Of a stretch of DNA of 64,000 nucleotides, positions 1 through 10,641 are shown one piece after another (position 1 is the first letter of the stretch; each line of letters begins with the position of its first letter). This stretch comes from Acidisarcina sp963790505 (GTDB lineage: Bacteria > Acidobacteriota > Terriglobia > Terriglobales > Acidobacteriaceae), in NCBI GenBank assembly GCA_963790505.1, contig CAWBOT010000002.1:310001-374000 (forward strand), in the 5' to 3' direction. The notes beneath the pieces are model-generated. The model saw only the letters and a list, made by a program, of their open reading frames with translations, was not told the DNA's origin and searched no databases. The translations under genes were made by a program, and so were the position numbers.

Positions 1-3000
1 AGGGAGTCCTTGACCTTCTGGCGGGGCGGTATCCCTCCGATGAGTTTGCCGAGCTGCGCCCGCGGGTGACGTGGGACCGCGTCCGCAACACCGTCACTCC
101 TCGGCAGGGTTCGAAGTTGCTGGCGATTGTGAATGGCGGAACGATCCCTGATCGCGGACTCTACGGCGTTTTTCTCTCCGGATCGGAGACTAAGCCGGTT
201 CGCGTAGGAGAACTTGATGAAGAGATGGTCTTCGAGAGCCGAACGGGCGATACCTTCGTTCTGGGTGCTTCGACCTGGCGGATCGATGAAATCACGCATG
301 ACCGGGTGCTGGTTTCACCAGCCCCAGGCCAGCCCGGCAAGATGCCCTTCTGGCACGGCGACACCGCTGGCCGCCCGTTGGAGTTTGGCCGTCGCATCGG
401 CGCACTAGTGAGGGAGATTCGTGAACTGCCGCACAATGCGGCGATCAGCCGGCTTACCCGAGAGCATGATCTTGAACCTGACGCGGCGGAGAATCTCATC
501 CGCTTTCTTACAGACCAGGAATTAGCAACAGTGACAGTGCCAGATGATCGCAACATAGTCATTGAGCGTTGTCGAGACGAATTGGGAGACTGGCGGGTGT
601 GCGTGCTCACGCCGTTTGGCAGCCGCATCCACGCGCCGTGGGCGATGGCAGTGACGGGCCGCATCCGTGCCGCTGGTGGACCTGATGTCGAGACGATGTG
701 GGCAGACGATGGCTTCGTACTGCGTTTCCCAGGGACCGATGAGCCTCCGGACGCCGATGGGTTGCTGCTCGACGCAGCGGAGGCTATGGATCTCGTGCTG
801 CGTCAGCTGGGATCGACGGCGCTCTTCGCGGCGAAGTTCCGCGAAAGCTCTGCGCGTGCGTTACTTTTGCCCAGACGCCGCGCCCAGGGCCGCGCCCCGC
901 TCTGGCAACAACGCAAGCGGGCGTACGACCTGCTTGCGGTCGCAGCGCGCTATCCGTCTTTTCCGATGCTGCTCGAAGCCTACCGAGAATGTATGCGCGA
1001 CGTCTTTGACATGCCCTCGTTTCTCGAGATCTTGCGGGCCATCAGCAATCGCGAGGTGCGTATCCACGTTGTCGACTCAAAGACGCCTTCGCCCTTTGCC
1101 TCATCACTGCTCTTCAGCTACGTCGCAAACTACATTTACGACGGTGACGCTCCGCTGGCCGAGCGGCGGGCGCAGGCACTCTCCATCGATCAAGACCAGC
1201 TGCGCGATCTGCTTGGCGACGCCGACCTGCGCGAACTGCTGGATGCCGAAGCTATCGCCGAGGTAGAAGAACAGCTTCAGGCGCTCACGGAGACGACTAA
1301 GGCGCGATCCGCGGACGGCGTTCATGACCTCTTGCTGCGCCTCGGCGATCTGTCTCGCGAGGAGCTGGCCCGCCGAGTGGCTTCGCCTGGCATACTCGAT
1401 CATGTCGCCCGATTGTTGAAAGCGCGGCGGTTGCTCGAGATCAAAGTCGCCGGCGAGAAGCGAATGATCGCCATCGAAGACGCGGCGAGATATCGAGACG
1501 CGCTAGGCGTGCCGCTGCCTCCAGGGATCGCGAGCTCGCTGCTTGAGCCGGTGGCCGCTCCAGTGCTTGAACTTGCTCGACGCTTCGCGCGAACGCATGG
1601 TCCTTTCACGCTCAGTGAGATTGCCCATCGGTTTGGCCTCGACGACGAGCAAAGCGAAGCGGCGTTGCGTTCGCTGTTGCTCGACGGGCGAATTGTAGAG
1701 GGTGGGTTCCGCCCGGGCGGCGTTCATCGCGAATGGTGCGACGCCGAGGTACTGCGGTCCATCCGCAAAAAGTCACTGGCACGGTTACGAAAAGAGATCG
1801 AGCCGGTGGAGCAGCGAATGTTTGCCCGGCTGCAGACGCATTGGCAAGGGGTGCTACAGCCCAGGCGAGGGCTCGATGCGCTGCTGGATGCCATCGAGAA
1901 CCTGCAGGGCGCACCGCTGGCGGCATCGATTCTGGAGACTTCGATACTTCCTTGCCGGGTGGCGAACTACTTGGCCGGAGATCTCGACACTTTGATCGCC
2001 GCGGGCGAGGTTGTCTGGTGCGGAATTGAGCCGCTCGGGGAGCACGACGGCCGTATCGCTCTGTATTTATCCGACACGGTCACAACGCTTCTGCCTCCGC
2101 AGTTCTCGCTGAGCGTCGCGGGGAGTGCGGCGAGCGACAGGGAGGCAGCCCTGCTGGCAGAATTGGCGCGCGGCGGAGCTGCGTTTTTTGCTTCGCTGCA
2201 CGATGCTGCCGGCGGTGGATATCCGGGCGAGACGCTCGATGCGCTTTGGTCGCTGGTCTGGCGCGGACTGGTAACGAATGATACCTTCCATGCGCTTCGC
2301 GCCTATATCACAAAGCCGACGACGGCCAGGCCGGCGAAGCGCCAGCATAATGTGCCGACGTTTCGATCACGGCGGACGACGCCTCCGACAGCGCAAGGGC
2401 GGTGGGCACTGTTGCCGCGTCCAGCATTTCCGCCAACGCCGCAGGCGCAGACGAACTGGAGCCACGCGATTGCGCTGCAAATGCTGCGGCGTTATGGAGT
2501 AGTCACCCGGGAGTCTGTGGCGCAGGAGAACATCCCTGGTGGATTCAGCGCCGTCTATGACGTGCTGAAGGCAATGGAGGAGAGCGGTCGGATTCGACGC
2601 GGCTATTTTGTCGATGGGTTAGGGGCGACGCAGTTCGCGTTGCCCGCAGCAGTCGACCTGCTGCGCTCGTTGCGCGGGGGCGCCCAGCCGGAGAGAGCGG
2701 AACTTGTAACCATGGCTGCGACAGATCCCGCCAACGCCTATGGATCGGTACTGCGCTGGCCCGCGAGCGCCGAGGATATTGAGGGAGGGGATGCGTCGAA
2801 CCGTTCGCTGACGCGCAGTGTGGGCGGGAGCGTCATCCTGCGCAACGGGGAACTGATCGCCTACCTGCGTCGCAATAATCCTGGTGTGCAGGTTCTTCTT
2901 CCCGCCGACGAGCCCGACCGAAGCAATGCGGCGCGCGACCTGGCGCAGTTTCTGGCAGCCAATGGGCAGCGCGAGATGCGGCAGCGTCCAGGAGATCATC

Positions 3001-3167
3001 GCGGCGGAATGCTGATTAGTTCGATCAACGGGCAGCCTGCGCACCTCCACCTCTTATCGAAGCATTTGCAGGATGCGGGTTTTCAGGCAGCGCCGTTGGG
3101 TCTGAATCTGCGCCGCGTGCTGTTGCCCGCCAGCACTACGGAGCCCGTCGAAGCATCAACCCAGTAG
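1..3167 (+). CDS. Lhr-family ATP-dependent helicase, C-terminal part (5' end outside window)
   Basis: The frame is open from base 3 to the TAG ending at 3167, so about 1054 C-terminal residues are visible and the start lies upstream of the window; a GTG at 66 is internal. The Walker A and DEAH motor motifs would sit in the missing part. What remains matches the Lhr core and Lhr C-terminal region: GGTIPDRGLYGVFL and GELDEEMVFESRTGDTF near the left end, and QGRWALLP near residue 800. Lhr proteins are large (about 1500 residues) superfamily 2 DNA/RNA helicases used in DNA repair. The identification rests on these motifs and the large size, since the motor domain cannot be seen. The next gene is convergent. 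Confidence 0.85.
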   Translation, partial: GVLDLLAGRYPSDEFAELRPRVTWDRVRNTVTPRQGSKLLAIVNGGTIPDRGLYGVFLSGSETKPVRVGELDEEMVFESRTGDTFVLGASTWRIDEITHDRVLVSPAPGQPGKMPFWHGDTAGRPLEFGRRIGALVREIRELPHNAAISRLTREHDLEPDAAENLIRFLTDQELATVTVPDDRNIVIERCRDELGDWRVCVLTPFGSRIHAPWAMAVTGRIRAAGGPDVETMWADDGFVLRFPGTDEPPDADGLLLDAAEAMDLVLRQLGSTALFAAKFRESSARALLLPRRRAQGRAPLWQQRKRAYDLLAVAARYPSFPMLLEAYRECMRDVFDMPSFLEILRAISNREVRIHVVDSKTPSPFASSLLFSYVANYIYDGDAPLAERRAQALSIDQDQLRDLLGDADLRELLDAEAIAEVEEQLQALTETTKARSADGVHDLLLRLGDLSREELARRVASPGILDHVARLLKARRLLEIKVAGEKRMIAIEDAARYRDALGVPLPPGIASSLLEPVAAPVLELARRFARTHGPFTLSEIAHRFGLDDEQSEAALRSLLLDGRIVEGGFRPGGVHREWCDAEVLRSIRKKSLARLRKEIEPVEQRMFARLQTHWQGVLQPRRGLDALLDAIENLQGAPLAASILETSILPCRVANYLAGDLDTLIAAGEVVWCGIEPLGEHDGRIALYLSDTVTTLLPPQFSLSVAGSAASDREAALLAELARGGAAFFASLHDAAGGGYPGETLDALWSLVWRGLVTNDTFHALRAYITKPTTARPAKRQHNVPTFRSRRTTPPTAQGRWALLPRPAFPPTPQAQTNWSHAIALQMLRRYGVVTRESVAQENIPGGFSAVYDVLKAMEESGRIRRGYFVDGLGATQFALPAAVDLLRSLRGGAQPERAELVTMAATDPANAYGSVLRWPASAEDIEGGDASNRSLTRSVGGSVILRNGELIAYLRRNNPGVQVLLPADEPDRSNAARDLAQFLAANGQREMRQRPGDHRGGMLISSINGQPAHLHLLSKHLQDAGFQAAPLGLNLRRVLLPASTTEPVEASTQ

Positions 3168-3258
3168 GGCTCAAACTACGGAGCAAGTCCACTTCGAGCC
3201 TTACACTGGCGAGGGGGCGAAGTGCGATGCCGCCTAGCCAGCACTGAAAGCAAACGGT

Positions 3259-6200
3259 CTAGTCTGAAGGGATCTCGGTCGTCTCCTGCATGATGGGCGT
3301 GTCGCCGCTGAATGCCTCAAGGACCGTTTTGAGCAGGACATAGAGGACCGGAATAAAGAACAGATTGAGGACGGTCGAGAAGAGCATTCCGCCGACGATC
3401 GCCGTGCCCACCGAGTGGCGGCCTTCTTTACCGGCACCTTTGGCAAAGTAGAGCGGCAGCACGCCGAGGATGAAGGCGAACGATGTCATGAGGATGGGAC
3501 GAAGGCGAAGTTCGGCGGCCTCGATTGCTGCATCCACGATGCTGCGGCCGCGGCCGCGCAGTTGCTCGGCAAACTCGACGATGAGGATCGAGTTTTTGGC
3601 GGAGAGTCCAATGAGCATGACCAGGCCGATCTGCACGTAGACGTCGTCCTGCAGTCCGCGCAGCGACACAAAGGTCAGCGCGCCAAGCACGGCCATCGGA
3701 ACCGCGAGCAGAATAATGAACGGCAGCGCGAAGCTTTCGTACTGCGCCGATAGCGTCAGGTATACGACCAGGATGCCAAGGGCAAAGATCACGACCGCTT
3801 TGCCGCCCGCCTCAACTTCCTCCAGCGCCAACCCAGTCCAGTTGTAGGTCATGCCTTGCAGCATATGCTTCTTGGCGAGTCTCTCCATCGCGCGTTGGCC
3901 CTGGCTCGAGCTCAGGCCCGGCCCGGGGCCTCCATCGATCTCTGAGGAGCGGAAGAGGTTGTAGTGGTAGATGACTTGCGGGCCAGAAGCCTCGGTGATG
4001 GTCACGATGTTGTCCAGAGGAATCAGGCCATTGGTATTGGAGCGCACGTAATATTGGCGCAGGTCTTTCGCGGTCATTCGAAATGGCTGGTCCGCCTGGA
4101 CATAGACGCGGTACGAACGATTGTTGAAGTCGAAGTCGTTTACGTATTGCGATCCCATGTAGACGCCAAGCGCCGACGAAACCTGGCTGATCGGCACACC
4201 CAGCGCGCCAGCCTTCTGGCGATCGATCGTTATCAGCAATTGCGGGTCGTTCGCCGTATAGCTGGAGAAGAGCGTGGAGAGCTCCTTGCTGCCACGGCTT
4301 TCCCCGACGATCTGCCCGGTCACGTTTGCCAGGTCCTGCAGAGTATTGCGCCCCAGATCGAGCAGTTGAAACTGGAACCCACCAAAGAAGCCGATACCCT
4401 GAATCGCAGGAGGCTCGAAGCACACCAGAATCGCTCCGGGCACCTGGAAGAGCTTTGGCTGCAGGCGCCGGGCAATCTCAGGCGCTCCATGTCCGGGGCC
4501 GAGCCGTGTGTCTACCGGCTTAAGCGGCACGAAGATAATGCCCTGGTTTGAGGAGCTTCCGCCAGTGAACGAAAAGCCCGGGACCGCAAAAGTTGCAAAA
4601 ACGTCCGGGTCCTGGCGAATCATCGCTTCGGCGCGGCTTGCGACCTCGGTCGTGTAGCTGAGCGACGACCCCTGAGGCGCCTGCTCGACGACGATGAGAT
4701 AGTTCTGGTCTTCGCCGGGCACAAATGCGGTCGGCACATGCAGATACATGTAGCCGGTGAGGCCGAGGCCAGCGAGGAACAGGAGCAGCATGAGGTAACG
4801 GACCTTCAAGGCTCCATGCACGACAACGCCATAGCCGCGACTGACCGCGCGGATGCCGTCATCGATACCGTGCGCCAACTTCCGATAGCCGTTGGCCAGA
4901 GGCTTAATCCGGGTCCAATCGAAGACGTTGTATTTCGCCTCTTCGCCGCGCAAAAGAATCGCCGCCAGAGCGGGCGACAGCGTGAGTGCGTTGAACAATG
5001 AGATCGCGATCGAAAAGGCAATCGTCAACGAGAACTGCTTGTACAGAATGCCCGTGGTGCCAGGGAAGAAAGAGACTGGGACGAAGACGGAGATGAGCAC
5101 CAGAGAGGTTGCAACGACGGCGCTGGTGACCTCGGCCATGGCGACGGAGGTCGCGGTGTGGCCGTCGGTATTGTCTTCGTCGATGTGGCGCTGCACGTTT
5201 TCAATCACGACGATCGCGTCGTCGACCACCAGGCCGGTGGCGAGAGTGATACCGAAGAGCGTGAGGGAATTGATGGAGAAGCCGAAGGCATTGATGAACG
5301 CGAAGGTCCCGACCAGTGAAACCGGAATAGTGACGGCGGGGATGATCGTAGCGCGCCAGTCCAGCAGAAAGAAGAAAATTACGACGATGACGATGAGGAT
5401 CGCTTCTTCAAGCGTCGTGATCACTTCCTTTACCGAATCGCCGACGACGGTCGTGGTGTCAAAAGCGACCACGTAGTCCATGCCGGGCGGGAAAGATTTC
5501 TTGAGCTCGATCAGCGCCGCTTTGGCCTCTTTGTCGACAGTGAGAGCATTTGCATCCGACAGTTGCTGAACGCCGACTCCAATGGCAGGGTGGCCGCTGA
5601 AAAGCAAGTTACTTGAGTAGGACTCGGCGCCAATTTCCGCATGCCCAACATCCTTTAGCTGCACGATGCCGTTGCTCGTGTTCTTAAGAATGATCTGCTC
5701 GAATTGGCGGGGATCAGAGAGCCTGCCTACCACCCGCAGGGTGACCTGGAAGGACTGCTTTGCGTCGGAAGGCGCGCTGCCGATCGCGCCGGCCGGGATT
5801 TCTACGTTCTGATCCTGCAGCGCGGAGGTCACATCGGCCGCAGTCAGGCCGCGGGTAGCCAGCTTGGTCGGATCAAGCCAGATACGCATGGCATATTTCC
5901 GCTCGCCAAATATCACGACATCGCCCACGCCCGATACGCGCTTCAGAGCGTCTTTGACGTAGACATCGATGTAGTTGGAGATGTACTGGTTGGAGAGCGA
6001 TCCATCGGGCGAGTAGAAGCCGGCAGCGAAGACAAAATTGGGATTCGCCTTGGTGATCGTGATACCGGTGTTCTTAATCTCCTGCGGCAAGCGACCGGTC
6101 GCGGTGGCAACCCGGTTCTGCACATCGACGGCTGCGATGTTGAGGTCGTATCCAGTGCGAAACGTGACGTTGATCGTGCTCGTGCCGTCGCTTGCGCTGG

Positions 6201-6441
6201 TCGACGACATGTAATGCATGCCCTCGACGCCATTGATCTGCTGCTCGAGAGGAATGGTCACTGCCGACTCGACCACTTGCGAGTTCGCGCCGACATAATT
6301 ACTGCTGACCGTCACCTGCGGCGGGGCCAGGTTGGGGTAGAGGGAGATAGGGAGTCCGGGGATGGACACTGCGCCGGCAAGGATGATGAGCAGGGCGCAG
6401 ACTGTTGCGAATATCGGCCTTCGAATAAAAAAGTCGACCAA
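3259..6441 (-). CDS. RND efflux transporter permease, HAE1 family (AcrB/MexB-like)
   Basis: A 1060-residue inner-membrane proton-driven pump of the usual HAE1 length. It begins MVDFFIRRPIFATV, the typical first transmembrane segment, and has two copies of the porter and membrane halves. The proton-relay pair sits in GLVVDDAIVVIEN at Asp407-Asp408, the AcrB numbering. It starts at TTG (6441) behind GGAAGAG. The gene follows the adaptor gene on the same strand with a 127-bp gap, so the two are probably one operon. No TolC-type outer-membrane gene is in the window. Exported compounds cannot be read from sequence; multidrug export is the default family expectation. Confidence 0.96.
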   Translation of the reverse strand: MVDFFIRRPIFATVCALLIILAGAVSIPGLPISLYPNLAPPQVTVSSNYVGANSQVVESAVTIPLEQQINGVEGMHYMSSTSASDGTSTINVTFRTGYDLNIAAVDVQNRVATATGRLPQEIKNTGITITKANPNFVFAAGFYSPDGSLSNQYISNYIDVYVKDALKRVSGVGDVVIFGERKYAMRIWLDPTKLATRGLTAADVTSALQDQNVEIPAGAIGSAPSDAKQSFQVTLRVVGRLSDPRQFEQIILKNTSNGIVQLKDVGHAEIGAESYSSNLLFSGHPAIGVGVQQLSDANALTVDKEAKAALIELKKSFPPGMDYVVAFDTTTVVGDSVKEVITTLEEAILIVIVVIFFFLLDWRATIIPAVTIPVSLVGTFAFINAFGFSINSLTLFGITLATGLVVDDAIVVIENVQRHIDEDNTDGHTATSVAMAEVTSAVVATSLVLISVFVPVSFFPGTTGILYKQFSLTIAFSIAISLFNALTLSPALAAILLRGEEAKYNVFDWTRIKPLANGYRKLAHGIDDGIRAVSRGYGVVVHGALKVRYLMLLLFLAGLGLTGYMYLHVPTAFVPGEDQNYLIVVEQAPQGSSLSYTTEVASRAEAMIRQDPDVFATFAVPGFSFTGGSSSNQGIIFVPLKPVDTRLGPGHGAPEIARRLQPKLFQVPGAILVCFEPPAIQGIGFFGGFQFQLLDLGRNTLQDLANVTGQIVGESRGSKELSTLFSSYTANDPQLLITIDRQKAGALGVPISQVSSALGVYMGSQYVNDFDFNNRSYRVYVQADQPFRMTAKDLRQYYVRSNTNGLIPLDNIVTITEASGPQVIYHYNLFRSSEIDGGPGPGLSSSQGQRAMERLAKKHMLQGMTYNWTGLALEEVEAGGKAVVIFALGILVVYLTLSAQYESFALPFIILLAVPMAVLGALTFVSLRGLQDDVYVQIGLVMLIGLSAKNSILIVEFAEQLRGRGRSIVDAAIEAAELRLRPILMTSFAFILGVLPLYFAKGAGKEGRHSVGTAIVGGMLFSTVLNLFFIPVLYVLLKTVLEAFSGDTPIMQETTEIPSD

Positions 6442-6568
6442 GAGATGCTCTTCCTTTTGCCAACGGCTGCGCGATGGCGGTGGTTACTGCGAATTGCGTA
6501 TCGTAGACGACGCTAGAGACTTCCGCGGCGCGGCATAGCCTGCAACGCCCCTTGGTACGAATCTTCTA

Positions 6569-7663
6569 TTAGCCAAGCGGCTGTACGGGAGCTCCATCCA
6601 CCAGGAACTGAATGCCTGAGACGATCACTTTATCCCCCGGTTTGAGTCCCGAATTGACTGCATAATTGTTACCGACCGTATCGCCGAGGACCACAGCCCG
6701 CTGCTTGGCTTCTGTGCCTTTGTCAGTCTTTTCGGCGACAAAGACGAATGCCTGTCCACCGATCCTGGTAATCGCCAATACGGGAACGGTTGGCGTTGGT
6801 TCAGTGCTCCAGATCACTCGGGCCTTGACCAACTGCGCCGTCCGGAACTTGTCCGACCCCGACTTCAGCGGCGCTTTCACTAGAATTCCCTGCAACCCGT
6901 TGTCGACGCTCGGTGCGACGAAGTATATCTTCGTGCTCTCGATCAGACTGCCATTACTATCGACGATGTTGACCGGGAGACCCAGCCGCACTTCCGAGCT
7001 TCGCTCTGTCGGGATGTAAATATAGGCCTCGTAATCGCGATTTTCGTCGACGGTGGTGAGTACGGTGGTCGGCGAAACGTAGTCGCCGAGATGGACTGGG
7101 ATATCGCCGACTATTCCGTCGAAGGGGGCGCGGATGTGGTAATAGCCCAGCTGTTTTTCCTGGGATTGGCGGAGCGAGATGGCCGACTCATAGTCGGCCT
7201 TGGAGTTGCTGTAGCTCTGTTCGGCCTGATCGAGGGCGTCGCGGCTGATGACGCCGGCAGCGAAGAGCTTGCGTTGGCGCTCGACCTCAATTTCGTTGTA
7301 ATCGAAAACCGCCTTCTTCTGGCGTTCGGTGGCGACCTGGGATTCAAGCGTGGCCCGTTGTTTAAGCGGGTCGATCTCCATCAGGCTTTGCCCAGCTTTC
7401 ACGCGGTCGCCCGACTTCACCAGGATCTCGGTGATGTTGCCGTCGACCTGGGGGCTCATGGTCGCCGAACGGCGGGACTTAATGGTCGCGGTGTATTCAT
7501 CGCTCTTGGGCACGGGAGCGTTATCGATGGTTACCGTCTGGACAGGCAGCGCCTGCGGCGGCGGCCCTGCTGAGGCAGCAGGCTTGCTGCAGCCTGCTGC
7601 AAACACTGCGACGAGCAAGGCACTGCCAAAGGCAGCGCGGACGTCGAATAAGTTCCTCTTCAA
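6569..7663 (-). CDS. RND efflux periplasmic adaptor subunit (membrane fusion lipoprotein)
   Basis: A 364-residue AcrA/MexA-type adaptor that links the RND pump to an outer-membrane channel. The N-terminus has a basic start, a hydrophobic stretch and a lipobox (VFAAGC), so it should be lipidated at Cys25 and anchored in the inner membrane. The order is biotinyl-lipoyl half motif (VDGNITEILVKSGDRVKAGQ), an alpha-hairpin rich in Gln and Glu (about residues 95-170), the second lipoyl half (IRAPFDGIVGDIPVHLGDYV), then beta-barrel and membrane-proximal domains. The start is TTG at 7663, behind GAGGT. It is the first gene of the adaptor-pump pair. Confidence 0.94.
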   Translation of the reverse strand: MKRNLFDVRAAFGSALLVAVFAAGCSKPAASAGPPPQALPVQTVTIDNAPVPKSDEYTATIKSRRSATMSPQVDGNITEILVKSGDRVKAGQSLMEIDPLKQRATLESQVATERQKKAVFDYNEIEVERQRKLFAAGVISRDALDQAEQSYSNSKADYESAISLRQSQEKQLGYYHIRAPFDGIVGDIPVHLGDYVSPTTVLTTVDENRDYEAYIYIPTERSSEVRLGLPVNIVDSNGSLIESTKIYFVAPSVDNGLQGILVKAPLKSGSDKFRTAQLVKARVIWSTEPTPTVPVLAITRIGGQAFVFVAEKTDKGTEAKQRAVVLGDTVGNNYAVNSGLKPGDKVIVSGIQFLVDGAPVQPLG

Positions 7664-7943
7664 ACCAATGACCTCACAGTGATGCGCTTCCCCACAATCA
7701 TGAGTCTATCGAATCGATTGACGAATGGACCGAGCGTTCCGCGTGTTATTCCACTGGCCGCGCTGGAGTGACCCGTGCGAAACCGACTCTTCGAGCATGC
7801 CCGCCCCCGACAACCCAAGGGCGAAGAGCGTCTTAAGCAACAACGTTTCACATTGGATTGCGAGCGGGTGGAGCAGGCTTCAAAAAGTGTGGCGAGTGCA
7901 GGGAGGTACCGATGATCGCGGTGCGCACCGAGGCCAGAGCGCG

Positions 7944-7972
7944 TTGACACTGGTTGCCGGGGTTGGTAGATT
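7944..7972 (+). promoter_or_regulatory. Sigma-70 promoter for tRNA-Glu
   Basis: TTGACA (7944-7949), a 17-bp spacer and TAGATT (7967-7972) lie about 50 bp upstream of tRNA-Glu on the same strand. The -35 is a perfect match and the -10 matches four of six. The rest of the 7664-8024 gap holds no recognisable gene; it should also contain the promoter of the leftward RND operon, which I could not place. Confidence 0.7.
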
Positions 7973-8024
7973 CAAAGTGGCAGGCACTGACCCTATTCCG
8001 TCCGCGAGGTCGCGCGAGACACCA

Positions 8025-8100
8025 GTCCCCGTCGTCCAGTGGCCTAGGACACCGCCCTTTCACGGCGGTAACACGGGTTCGAATCCCGTCGGGGACGCCA
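8025..8100 (+). tRNA. tRNA-Glu (anticodon TTC)
   Basis: A full cloverleaf of 76 nt. Acceptor GTCCCCG (8025-8031) pairs with CGGGGAC before GCCA. The anticodon stem CCGCC/GGCGG encloses the loop CTTTCAC, giving anticodon TTC. The T arm is CGGGT-TCGAATC-CCGT-like with a GTTCGAATC core. The 3' CCA is encoded. It reads GAA and GAG as glutamate and also supplies Glu-tRNA for haem synthesis in bacteria using the C5 pathway. Confidence 0.97.
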
Positions 8101-8509
8101 ATTAAATCAAGCAGTTGAAATGCCTGAAACCAATTTTTATCGGCGATCTGCGGATAGAGATTAGAGGGTGTTTCGGCTACGACGACTCATTCAACTTGAT
8201 GGCCAACGATCAACCCCCACAATAGCGATAGTTGAAGTCAGGTACGAGCCATCGTCCCGGTCCAAGTTCGGCGAGCAGACCAATCCCGTCGCCAGCGGCG
8301 AAAGAAGCAGGGCCGCGCCGTCTGCCAGTCGGGATGGAACCTTGCATGTCAGGGCCACAGCGAGTTAGTTTCATGCCTGGGTCTCAGATCGATGGGAGAG
8401 TTGCGGCTAATTGAGCGACGGCAAATAATGTCAGCAGGAATCGCGGAATTGCTGTATGTGTGTGTTCCATGCAAAGCCGCCTTCCAAAGAATAAAGATCG
8501 ACTGGCACT
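8101..8509. other. Intergenic stretch without recognisable gene
   Basis: About 410 bp between tRNA-Glu and the 3' end of the broken histidine kinase. The short open frames here (up to 66 codons) have no recognisable motif and no convincing ribosome binding site. I see no repeat, hairpin terminator or RNA gene in it. Confidence 0.5.
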
Positions 8510-9992
8510 CTATCCGAGGGTCGTGAGCGCCAATGCAGCGGGCATCGCGGTTTGCGTCTCGCCCAACAAGGGCAGCCTGATCTGGAGTCGCGCGCCCCCC
8601 TGCGGGCGATTTGCGGCCGCGATGGATCCTCCGTGGGCACGCACGACGGCTTCGACGAAAGCCAGTCCTAAGCCATGGCCGTTCGAGCTTTTGCTTTTGA
8701 AGCGGCGCTCAAAGATACGAGATTGAATTTCAGGAGCGAATCCGGGGCCGTCATCCTCCACAACCAGGGTGGCGACGCGATCCATCTCGCGTAGCGAGAT
8801 CGTGACCGTTGAGGAAGGCGGCACATGCTTGAGTTCGTTGTCGAAGAGGTTGGTGATCATGCGGTGGATCAAGGCAGCATCCGCCGACATTTCCACCGGA
8901 CCTGCGCTGCGAAAATCGATACGCAAGCCTTTTTCGGACATGGACGGCTCGTAAAGATCGGTCATGACCCGCAACAGTTCATCGAGGTCGAGCGGGCTGC
9001 GGTCGAGTCGAAGGGCGTCGGCCTTGGCTTCCGCCACGTCCAGCGATTTATTTAGGAATTCGGTGAGCCTGTCCATCTCTTCGATGGCCGAGACGATCGC
9101 GTCAGGGCCGTCGTCGCCGGCTCCGGTCAGGGCCATTTCAAGTTTGGCGCGAACGGCCGTCAGGGGACTGCGCAGATCGTGGGCCAACGAATCGGTGATC
9201 GTGTGCAATTGATGCACTGAGCTCTCAATGCGATCCAGCATGTGGTTGAGGGTGTATGCCAACTGCGCCACTTCATCATTGCCGGCTGGAGGTCGGCACA
9301 CGGCTTCTCAGATCGGACTCTCCGATCCGCGAGGCCGCCTCGGTAATCTTCCTGACGTGGCCCAGCATGCGCGCGTGCTGTAGAAGACAATGGCAAAGCC
9401 CGATGAACACGATCAGCAGCCAGAGCAGAAAGAAGCGAAGGCGCAGATTACGCAGCACCCGCAATTCGTCTCGTTCGGAGAGCCCGAGGTAGATCTGACT
9501 ACCGTCTATGCAGCCGGTCAGAGGCTACACGGAAGGGTACGCCCTGGCCTGGCACGCTTAGGTCGAAAGGAACATCCGGGGTCACCTTCGCTGCCGCGAA
9601 TCGGCGCAGAGTAAGCCGTCGCCGTCGCCGGCACCGACCCACAGCGCCAGGGAGCCGTCCCCGGCGGTCTGCAGGAAGAAGACGGAGTCGTTGAGGCCGT
9701 CGTCCGACCGTCAGCTTATTAGGAACCTCGCGACTGGCGAGTTCGGCCACTTCTTTCACCACGCGACCATAGAGCGCGTCCTTGGGTGTCCGTTCCGCGA
9801 CATCGCCGAGCACTTCGACCTCGCCCACAGCCACGCATCGCTGCGGCGCTGGATGTCATCGGAGACAAAGCGATGCAAGAAAACAAAGACCACCATCGTG
9901 CCGAAAGCAAAGGCCAGGGTGGCCCAGAGTGAGATCCGCCAAGCGGCACTGCGCAGAATCGGTTTAGTGGTCCTTGAGAACATAGCCCACAC
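8510..9992 (-). pseudogene. Sensor histidine kinase, frameshifted
   Basis: A membrane-bound two-component sensor whose parts lie in different frames. The start (GTG 9992 or ATG 9983) overlaps the regulator's end and gives a first transmembrane helix (LWATLAFAFGTMVVFVFLHR). A periplasmic segment follows, then a second helix (RFFLLWLLIVFIG) and a HAMP linker (LGHVRKITEAASRIG). At least seven single-base shifts, near 9832, 9705, 9605, 9507, 9402, 9371 and 9281, are needed to read it through. From 9281 to 8510 the kinase core is intact: H-box AHDLRSPLT, N-box NLFDNELKH, G boxes DDGPGF and GHGLGLAF. A truncated soluble kinase from 9301 is conceivable but would lack the sensor. Sequence error in this stretch is the alternative explanation. 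Confidence 0.75.
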
Positions 9993-10641
9993 CTCGCAAG
10001 GTTCGAATCAAGGGCGAGCTGCCCTCGGTATCCACTTTGCCGCGCAGACGGTAGATATGAACATCGACCACATTGGTGTCGGGTTGAATGCGCATGCCCC
10101 ACACCTTGTCGAGAATCATGGAGCGAGTGACCACCCGGCCGGCATTGCGGCAGAGGTATTCAAGCAGGACGAACTCCTGCGGGGTCAGGTTCAAGATCTC
10201 TCCGCCTCGGGTTGCCTCGCGGCGCAGCAGATCGAGTTCCAGATCCAGCACGCGCAGGCGCGTGGCTTCGGTGCCTGCGGCGCTGCTTCGCTTAAGAGGT
10301 TACGCAGTCGGGCCAGAAGTTCCGCCAGCGCGAACGGCTTGGTCAGGTAGTCGTCGCCACCTTGCTCGAGGCCGCGCACGCGGTCGTCTACAGATCGTCT
10401 CGCGGAGAGGATCAGCACCGGTGCGGTCACGCCCAACTGCCGGAGACGGAGAATCAGGCTGAATGCCATCCTGATCTGGCAGGCCGAGATCGACGATGAG
10501 AGCATCGTGCTCCAGATCCGAAGCAAGCCGCTGCGCGATGGCAGCATTTCCAGCAGCATCGACCTGGTATCCGGCCTCACTCAAAGAGCGTTTGAGAAAG
10601 TTCTGAATTTCCAGGTCGTCTTCCACCAGAAGCAGCCGCAT
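9964..10641 (-). pseudogene. OmpR/PhoB-type response regulator, frameshifted
   Basis: The receiver begins MRLLLVEDDLEIQNF and has the phosphoacceptor in IVDLGLPDQDG. About position 10465 the frame jumps (one extra base fits) to ILRLRQLGVTAPVLILSA and the conserved Lys in YLTKPF. Near 10280 it jumps back, and the winged-helix DNA-binding domain follows intact (LTPQEFVLLEYL, VVDVHIYRLRGKVD, TLRGVGYVLKDH). The two shifts cancel, so the C-terminal domain is in the original frame. The stop overlaps the kinase start, the usual regulator-sensor arrangement. The nearby RND operon is a plausible former target, but this is inference from position only. Confidence 0.78.
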
